NCBI GenBank assembly: GCA_937906355.1
Contig: CALCWF010000121.1
Coordinates: 1 to 11,246 of the forward strand
Direction: 5' to 3'
Source of the DNA: an uncultured Rickettsiales bacterium
GTDB taxonomy: Bacteria; Pseudomonadota; Alphaproteobacteria; Rickettsiales; Deianiraeaceae
DNA: 11,246 nt
Both the position numbers and the translations under genes were made by a program. Below are positions 6,217 through 11,246 of the stretch, one piece after another. Each line of letters starts with the position of its first letter. The stretch's first letter is position 1. The notes beneath the pieces were generated by a model. The model was not told the DNA's origin and did not search any database. It saw nothing but the letters and a program-made list of their open reading frames with translations.

Positions 6217-8961
6217 ATGGATAAAAAAGACGATAAAAAAAAAGTTCGTTTCTCGAAAAGAATAAATAAAGCAATACTAAATACAGTTGCAAAAGTTAAT
6301 ATAAAAACGATAAAATCGAGTTTTGCTAAGAAAAAAGAACACATAGGTTATAAGTTCCATACGTCTTTTATTTTCTTTGTCATTGTTCGTATAGTCTTCT
6401 TTCCGTTTTTCTTCATTCGTTGGTATTTTAGATTGATGAAAAGCAAGTTTGATAGATTCTTATTGCTAAATGTAGTGCTAACTGCGATCATTACCGGCTA
6501 TATATCGTTTTGTTATATAACGCTACCGGATGTAAGTAAAATCAATGATTATACACCGTCATTTTCGAGTAAGTTCTACGATAGGGACGACAAGCTGATA
6601 TACGAAGTTGGCAATGAAAGAAGAACACATATAGGCATAGAACAAGTTCCGAAGGTATTAGTTCAAGCGTTTGTTGCGGCGGAAGACAAGACATTTTATA
6701 CAAACCATGGTATAGATTTTTCCGGTCTAACAAGAACTGTAATACAGGATTTTTATAAATTTATTCGAAGACAACGACTAGCAGGAGCCTCGACTATAAC
6801 ACAACAAGTTGTCAAAAATGTTTTATTAACAAACGAATATAGCTTATCTCGCAAGATAAAAGAATTGATATTGTCCTATCGCTTATCGCAAATTCTTCCA
6901 AAGGACAAGATAATGGAAATATATTTGAATCATATTTATTTTGGCATGCGTGCATATGGTATTTCGAGTGCTGCGGAAGAATATTTTGGTAAAAGTGTCG
7001 CTCAGTTGACGATTTCAGAGATGGCAATGTTGGCCGCCATGCCGAAGGCTCCTTCATCGATCAATCCATTCAAGAATTATAATCGTGCTATTAATCGTAG
7101 AAACTGGGTTCTTCAACGTATGATGGAAGATGGATATATAACAAAAGATCAATATGAACAATATTCAAAATCAGAGCTGATCGTTAAGAAGCATAGCAAT
7201 TTTTATGCACCATTCTATGCTCCGTCGTTTTTCGCACAAAATTTATTAACTGATAAGACTTTGGGTATCACGAAAGAAGATGTGCTAAATAATGGCTATA
7301 AAGTGGAGCTGACAATAGATAGTAAGATGCAACAGGTTGCACAACAAGCTTTGAATAGAAGTCTGGAAAATTATTCTAAGAATCATGGTTTTGCTGGTCC
7401 AATATATACTTTTAGCGAAGAAGACGTAAAAACAAAAAATTCAGCGACGCTTTTACGTGATGTAGATGAGCCGGAAAATCTTGGTCGCTTTCAGTTGGCG
7501 GTCGTTAAGAGCGTAGATAACGACAAGGTCTCGATCGGTCTTCGTGATAATAGTGATGGTATAATTTTGTTGAGTGATATGCTTTGGGCGAGGCAAAAGA
7601 TAACAGAAACACAGGTAAATAAAACTAAGATTACAAAATGTTCTGATGTTTTGAAAGTTGGAGATGTTGTAGTTGTGCTACGAAAAACAAAGGATAGTAA
7701 ATATTATTCATTAGAACAACTTCCACAAATCAATGGTGGCGTCTTAGCGCTAAATCCAAAGACAGGAGAAATACTTGCAATGGTTGGCGGATATATTGAT
7801 ACAGCTGGCACGTTCAATAGAACGATTCAAGCGTTTCGCCAAGTTGGTTCTACGATAAAACCATTCGTGTATGGAATGGCTCTTGAAAAGAATTTTACGC
7901 CATCTTCGGTTTTCATGGATACGGATATTAACATAAATATAGGTAATGGTGTTGTTTGGACGCCGTCGAATCATAACAATATTACGAATGGTCCGATCAC
8001 ACTAAGAAATGGACTCGAAAAATCGAAAAATACTGTAACTATACGCATAGCAGAGGCGATTGGTGTGAAAGCTATTCGTAATATAATTATAGATTCCGGT
8101 ATAAACATGAAGCCGGAAAATAATCTGTCTATTGCAATTGGATCGGTGGAGAGTTCACTCATGGATCTTGCAAGAGCATATTCTGCGTTTGTTAACGAAG
8201 GAGCTATGCCAAAGACGTATTTAATTTCATCTGTTAAACGAGCCGATAGAGGAACGGATGATAAAACTTTGCTTGGAAAAATGTATTTTAGTGATTGTGA
8301 TATAAACGCGAAATGCATGATAGAAACGGAAGAGAGTATTAACTTAGATAAGATTTCAGATCTAATCGACGAAGCTGACAAAACAATAAATGTAAAGTAT
8401 GCTAACGTAGATGGTAAAAGCGACAAGAATGAAAAAAATATTATCAAAAAGATGACAGAGATGGAGCGAGATGCGAAATGTGTAATTTTCTCGCCAGAAA
8501 CGGCGTATCAAATTGATAATATGCTACAAGGTGCAGTTGCACGTGGAACGGCGTTTGGTTTGTCCGGTCTAGGCTTTCCAGTGGCCGCGAAGACGGGAAC
8601 CTCTAGTAAAGGAAAGGATATGTGGACTATTGCTATAACTCCTGAATTGGTTGTTGCGGTATTTGTTGGTTATGATACGCCAACGGAAACTAATAATTAT
8701 GGTTCTCAATATGCTCTTCCGGTTGTTAGGGAGATTTTATTGAAAATGTCCGATGTATATAAGTTTTCAGATCTAAAAACGCCAGAAAATATTAGATTTG
8801 TCAAAGTAAATAAAAATACAGGTGAGCGAGCGTCCGGTGAAAGTGTAAAAAATGTTGATAGCGATAATAAGCAATATATTTTCGAGGTATTCAAAAACAA
8901 AGATATGCTTCCAAAAGTTGAAGATTCGCAGGACGAGAATATTGATATAACGGATTTATGA
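6217..8961 (+). CDS. mrcA: penicillin-binding protein 1A, bifunctional peptidoglycan glycosyltransferase/transpeptidase
   Basis: A class A PBP of 914 aa that polymerises lipid II into glycan strands and cross-links the stem peptides at the inner membrane, facing the periplasm. A basic N-terminus (1-48) is followed by two hydrophobic stretches (about 49-69 and 81-103); the second is the likely anchor. The GT51 domain (about 120-300) has EDKTFYTNHGID with catalytic Glu156, then GASTITQQVVKN (190-201), RKIKEL (212-217) and IYLNHIYFG (235-243). After a linker/OB-like region (about 360-500), the transpeptidase domain has GSTIKPF with nucleophile Ser545 and Lys548, the SKN motif at 603-605 and KTGTS at 792-796. 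An extra charged segment (about 675-755) sits between SKN and KTG, making the protein longer than many relatives. The ATG at 6217 follows AGAGAGA at a workable distance. Its presence shows that the organism makes peptidoglycan. Confidence 0.95.
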   Translation: MDKKDDKKKVRFSKRINKAILNTVAKVNIKTIKSSFAKKKEHIGYKFHTSFIFFVIVRIVFFPFFFIRWYFRLMKSKFDRFLLLNVVLTAIITGYISFCYITLPDVSKINDYTPSFSSKFYDRDDKLIYEVGNERRTHIGIEQVPKVLVQAFVAAEDKTFYTNHGIDFSGLTRTVIQDFYKFIRRQRLAGASTITQQVVKNVLLTNEYSLSRKIKELILSYRLSQILPKDKIMEIYLNHIYFGMRAYGISSAAEEYFGKSVAQLTISEMAMLAAMPKAPSSINPFKNYNRAINRRNWVLQRMMEDGYITKDQYEQYSKSELIVKKHSNFYAPFYAPSFFAQNLLTDKTLGITKEDVLNNGYKVELTIDSKMQQVAQQALNRSLENYSKNHGFAGPIYTFSEEDVKTKNSATLLRDVDEPENLGRFQLAVVKSVDNDKVSIGLRDNSDGIILLSDMLWARQKITETQVNKTKITKCSDVLKVGDVVVVLRKTKDSKYYSLEQLPQINGGVLALNPKTGEILAMVGGYIDTAGTFNRTIQAFRQVGSTIKPFVYGMALEKNFTPSSVFMDTDININIGNGVVWTPSNHNNITNGPITLRNGLEKSKNTVTIRIAEAIGVKAIRNIIIDSGINMKPENNLSIAIGSVESSLMDLARAYSAFVNEGAMPKTYLISSVKRADRGTDDKTLLGKMYFSDCDINAKCMIETEESINLDKISDLIDEADKTINVKYANVDGKSDKNEKNIIKKMTEMERDAKCVIFSPETAYQIDNMLQGAVARGTAFGLSGLGFPVAAKTGTSSKGKDMWTIAITPELVVAVFVGYDTPTETNNYGSQYALPVVREILLKMSDVYKFSDLKTPENIRFVKVNKNTGERASGESVKNVDSDNKQYIFEVFKNKDMLPKVEDSQDENIDITDL

Positions 8962-9033
8962 ATTAATAAATACTTTATTTGTATAAAACATTGATATTTA
9001 ATAAGAGCACGTCAATTAATATTGCACAGTTTT

Positions 9034-10029
9034 ATGGGGAAATATTTTAATTTTATGATTATTGTTGCAACCGTTTTTGTTATACTTTGTTGTGAATATG
9101 TCTTTTTTAAGAAATTTGTCGATTTTCAATCGCCGACAGTGTCAATGCCTATTAACGGCATTAAATCAGTCCAAGTAATTCACTTGAAGCAATCGGTTGA
9201 TAGAAGACAAACATACGAAAACATGATAAACACAAAATTCAACGGCAAGCTACTTGGCGTAAGCACAAAAGATCTAACAATGGATGCTACCGACGGAAAG
9301 AACGACTTAGTATTTATTAAACTAGACAACAATAACAAAGAAGTCGATCGTATCAATGCAAGTGATATTGTCGACGGCGAGAAGACGTTAGAAGACAATA
9401 TTCGTTACAAGGTTTTTGATAGGAATCATCCTGATTTTTTCTATTATTATAAATATGATCCAAGTGATGTTTTTGTTTGGAAAGATGGTAAAAGACACAT
9501 GGGTATTGGTGAGTTCGGCTGTCTAACATCGCACTTACGTGCAATTAATAACGTTGCGAATGGTAGCAGTGAGTATGGTGCGATATTTGAGGATGATTTT
9601 GAGCTAGTCGATGATTTTAACGAGAAACTCTCACATATTCTTAAAGAAGCACCTGCTGGTTTTGGGATTTTGAAATTAGACGGAGTCCATAATAGACGAA
9701 GCGGAAGATGGAATTCTTGGTTGCGTTCACGTTTGCGTTATGGTGATAATAGATATTTCTATAATGCCACAGCAGAGAGAAGAAAGGTTGGTTTCGCAAC
9801 CGTGTATATAGTTTCAAAAGATTATGCTAATAGAATTATGAAATGGGTGCAAAATAACGATGTAAATGGTGCTGATGGAACGACTGATATATTTTTGTTT
9901 ATGACTCTACCACGAAGATATACCTTCGATAAAATTTGGATCGCAAAAAGATGGATGGTTGGTCAAAATTTCAATTTTACACATAGCGGTTCTGATATTG
10001 ACAAAATTGGAAGGACATTACGTAAATAA
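9034..10029 (+). CDS. family 25 glycosyltransferase (LPS/surface glycan type), intact copy
   Basis: Likely transfers a sugar (galactosyl-type in known GT25 members such as LgtB) onto a surface glycan. Numbering from a TTG at 9022, family marks are VQVIHLKQSVDRR (50-62), GIGEFGCLTSHLRAI (161-175), IFEDDFEL with the acidic EDD at 190-192, and FATVYIVSKDYA (258-269). One hydrophobic segment (about 11-29) near the N-terminus predicts a membrane anchor, which many GT25 enzymes lack. The stretch between the first two motifs carries an extra polar and aromatic-rich region (about 90-158). The start is placed at ATG 9034; TTG at 9022 is the alternative, and neither has a clear Shine-Dalgarno. Bases 9159-9827 are identical to part of the broken copy downstream. 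The acceptor sugar and the side of the membrane cannot be told. Confidence 0.82.
   Translation: MGKYFNFMIIVATVFVILCCEYVFFKKFVDFQSPTVSMPINGIKSVQVIHLKQSVDRRQTYENMINTKFNGKLLGVSTKDLTMDATDGKNDLVFIKLDNNNKEVDRINASDIVDGEKTLEDNIRYKVFDRNHPDFFYYYKYDPSDVFVWKDGKRHMGIGEFGCLTSHLRAINNVANGSSEYGAIFEDDFELVDDFNEKLSHILKEAPAGFGILKLDGVHNRRSGRWNSWLRSRLRYGDNRYFYNATAERRKVGFATVYIVSKDYANRIMKWVQNNDVNGADGTTDIFLFMTLPRRYTFDKIWIAKRWMVGQNFNFTHSGSDIDKIGRTLRK
9159..9827 (+). repeat. 669-bp perfect direct repeat, copy 1 (within the intact GT25 gene)
   Basis: Comparing bases one by one, this block matches 10295-10963 without a difference, at an offset of 1136 bp. Mismatches begin immediately outside both ends (G9158 against A10294; T9828 against A10964), and the flanks then differ at many positions. 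It covers residues 47-269 of the glycosyltransferase, numbered from the TTG. Confidence 0.95.
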
Positions 10030-10061
10030 ATTTATAAAGATTTCTTCAAAGAAGACAATAG

Positions 10062-10089
10062 TATTAATGTATCATTATAGACATTAATA
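10062..10089. terminator. inverted repeat after the intact GT25 gene
   Basis: TATTAATGT at 10062-10070 pairs with ACATTAATA at 10081-10089, 9-bp arms with a 10-base loop, 33 bp after the GT25 stop. The stem is AT-rich and no T-run follows, so it is at best a weak terminator. Confidence 0.35.
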
Positions 10090-10110
10090 ATAATAGATAT
10101 TAACAATAAA

Positions 10111-10131
10111 TTGTAATTGAATCAATTACAA
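10111..10131. promoter_or_regulatory. perfect 9-bp inverted repeat upstream of the GT25 pseudogene
   Basis: TTGTAATTG (10111-10119) and CAATTACAA (10123-10131) form perfect arms around a 3-base spacer. It could be a hairpin in RNA, a protein-binding operator, or a terminator remnant. It overlaps the TTG at 10117 that opens the upstream reading frame of the broken copy. Confidence 0.4.
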
Positions 10132-10164
10132 TACGCTAATATAGCACTTTATTTTAGATTTAAT

Positions 10165-11155
10165 TTAAATAAATATTGTATTGTAAGTTGTGTTTCTGTT
10201 TTTGCTATAGCCTTTATATTGCTATTATCGGAATACGTTTTCTTAAGAAGAAAATTGACTATCAGGCTCCAACAAAAAGTATTGCCATATCTGACATTAA
10301 ATCAGTCCAAGTAATTCACTTGAAGCAATCGGTTGATAGAAGACAAACATACGAAAACATGATAAACACAAAATTCAACGGCAAGCTACTTGGCGTAAGC
10401 ACAAAAGATCTAACAATGGATGCTACCGACGGAAAGAACGACTTAGTATTTATTAAACTAGACAACAATAACAAAGAAGTCGATCGTATCAATGCAAGTG
10501 ATATTGTCGACGGCGAGAAGACGTTAGAAGACAATATTCGTTACAAGGTTTTTGATAGGAATCATCCTGATTTTTTCTATTATTATAAATATGATCCAAG
10601 TGATGTTTTTGTTTGGAAAGATGGTAAAAGACACATGGGTATTGGTGAGTTCGGCTGTCTAACATCGCACTTACGTGCAATTAATAACGTTGCGAATGGT
10701 AGCAGTGAGTATGGTGCGATATTTGAGGATGATTTTGAGCTAGTCGATGATTTTAACGAGAAACTCTCACATATTCTTAAAGAAGCACCTGCTGGTTTTG
10801 GGATTTTGAAATTAGACGGAGTCCATAATAGACGAAGCGGAAGATGGAATTCTTGGTTGCGTTCACGTTTGCGTTATGGTGATAATAGATATTTCTATAA
10901 TGCCACAGCAGAGAGAAGAAAGGTTGGTTTCGCAACCGTGTATATAGTTTCAAAAGATTATGCAATCAAGATCATGCAATGGTTAAAAGTGCATGATATT
11001 AACGGTCATGATGGATGTTTTGATAAGCTTCTATATATGATATTACCAAATCATTGTAATTTTGATCAAGTTTGGGCAGTCAAATACCACTAGCGTATGA
11101 ATACGATCTAGGAATTTCAACAATAGATGCTATAGAACATCGAAAAAATAAGTAG
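10165..11155 (+). pseudogene. family 25 glycosyltransferase, frameshifted second copy
   Basis: A paralogue of the gene at 9034-10029 whose reading frame is broken twice. First, the N-terminal anchor reads KYCIVSCVSVFAIAFILLLS then EYVFLRRK in one frame (10171-10254) and continues as KKKIDYQAPTKS in another; one extra A near 10245 would join them, matching EYVFFKKFVDFQSPT in the intact copy. Second, the C-terminus stops at 11091-11093 after VWAVKYH; one extra C near 11088 would restore KYPLAYEYDLGISTIDAIEH and so on to a TAG at 11153-11155, similar in length and pattern to the intact tail. No ATG opens the first frame; only a TTG at 10117 does. An in-frame TTG at 10176 would give a 305-aa protein with a Cys-rich, non-homologous N-terminus, which I regard as an artefact. 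The middle (10295-10963) is identical to the intact gene. Confidence 0.8.
10295..10963 (+). repeat. 669-bp perfect direct repeat, copy 2 (within the GT25 pseudogene)
   Basis: The partner of 9159-9827. Both frameshifts of the pseudogene lie outside this block; inside it there is no lesion. Confidence 0.95.
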
Positions 11156-11172
11156 ACTATAATAATACACTC

Positions 11173-11190
11173 TCTTCTTCTTGAAGAAGA
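11173..11190 (+). promoter_or_regulatory. hairpin overlapping the tyrS ribosome binding site and start
   Basis: TCTTCTT (11173-11179) pairs with AAGAAGA (11184-11190) around a 4-base loop. The 3' arm holds the AAGAAG purine stretch and the A of the ATG at 11190, so the stem would mask initiation. Seven A-T/G-C pairs, modest stability. Confidence 0.35.
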
Positions 11191-11246
11191 TGACAGTTCT
11201 AGAAGAATTAAAAAATCGTGGTTTTGTGAAAGATTGCACTAATCTT
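11190..11246 (+). CDS. tyrS: tyrosyl-tRNA synthetase, first 19 codons (3' end outside window)
   Basis: The frame from ATG 11190 runs open to the window edge and reads MTVLEELKNRGFVKDCTNL. This matches the usual N-terminus of bacterial class I TyrS, of the form .fL.EL..RGfi.qcTd., which precedes the HIGH-containing catalytic domain. TyrS charges tRNA-Tyr with tyrosine in the cytoplasm. A TTG three codons upstream (11181) is an alternative start. It lies 34 bp after the restored end of the GT25 pseudogene, on the same strand. Only 19 residues are visible, so the call relies on pattern memory. Confidence 0.75.
   Translation, partial: MTVLEELKNRGFVKDCTNL

Noticed and set aside
8991..9022. TTGATA and TAATAT as a promoter for the intact GT25 gene
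   Set aside because: The 20-bp spacing and partial matches are expected by chance in DNA this AT-rich.
8962..9033. Terminator after PBP1A (AATAAA TAC TTTATT)
   Set aside because: A six-pair all A-T stem without a T-run is too weak to call.
9180..10680. Identical minus-strand reading frames repeated in both GT25 copies
   Set aside because: They are shadows of the 669-bp identical block and add no evidence of their own.
10176..11093. Reading the second GT25 copy as an intact 305-aa gene from TTG 10176
   Set aside because: Its first 23 residues are Cys-rich and unlike the paralogue, while the alternative frame over the same bases encodes a homologous membrane anchor. The frame switch shows a lesion, not a new start.

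Overview
The window is AT-rich bacterial DNA, almost fully coded on the + strand with short gaps and weak or absent Shine-Dalgarno sequences. The core genes are a CarD-type RNA-polymerase regulator, a phosphohexomutase, a YraN-family protein, an MnhG-like antiporter subunit, a class A penicillin-binding protein and the start of tyrS. They point to a peptidoglycan-containing Gram-negative with surface glycans. CarD, a stand-alone mnhG and the low GC would suit a Rickettsiales-like or other host-associated alphaproteobacterium, but that placement is inference.

Layout. Bases 3-986 hold the 3' end of a larger, very AT-rich gene that resembles the C-terminal part of a restriction-modification protein. 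Next comes a co-directional core group: carD (1111-1752), phosphomannomutase/phosphoglucomutase (1788-3359) and yraN (about 3412-3915). An mnhG-like gene (3991-4350) faces it on the minus strand. Bases 4488-5756 encode a beta-class DNA amino-methyltransferase fused to a C-terminal HNH nuclease domain, followed after 5 bp by an unrecognised 107-aa helical protein (5762-6085). A polypurine tract then leads into mrcA/PBP1A (6217-8961). The right end carries two family-25 glycosyltransferase genes in tandem, one intact (9034-10029) and one broken (about 10165-11155), then the first 19 codons of tyrS (11190 onward).

How the parts fit. The phosphohexomutase (sugar-nucleotide supply), the GT25 enzymes (surface glycan) and PBP1A (peptidoglycan) are all envelope functions. 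The restriction-modification-like pieces (3-986, the middle of the methyltransferase gene, 5762-6085) have much lower local GC than the core genes (hand counts of 13-22% in 60-base samples, against 45% in carD), which suggests acquired DNA.

The most striking signal is in the GT25 pair. A central block of 669 bp is identical base for base (9159-9827 and 10295-10963), while both flanks are clearly diverged. The second copy has lost its reading frame on both sides of the block, each time by what looks like one missing base. This is a footprint of very recent segmental gene conversion between an intact gene and a pseudogene. I see no tRNA, rRNA, CRISPR array or insertion sequence. No gap between genes exceeds 300 bases.
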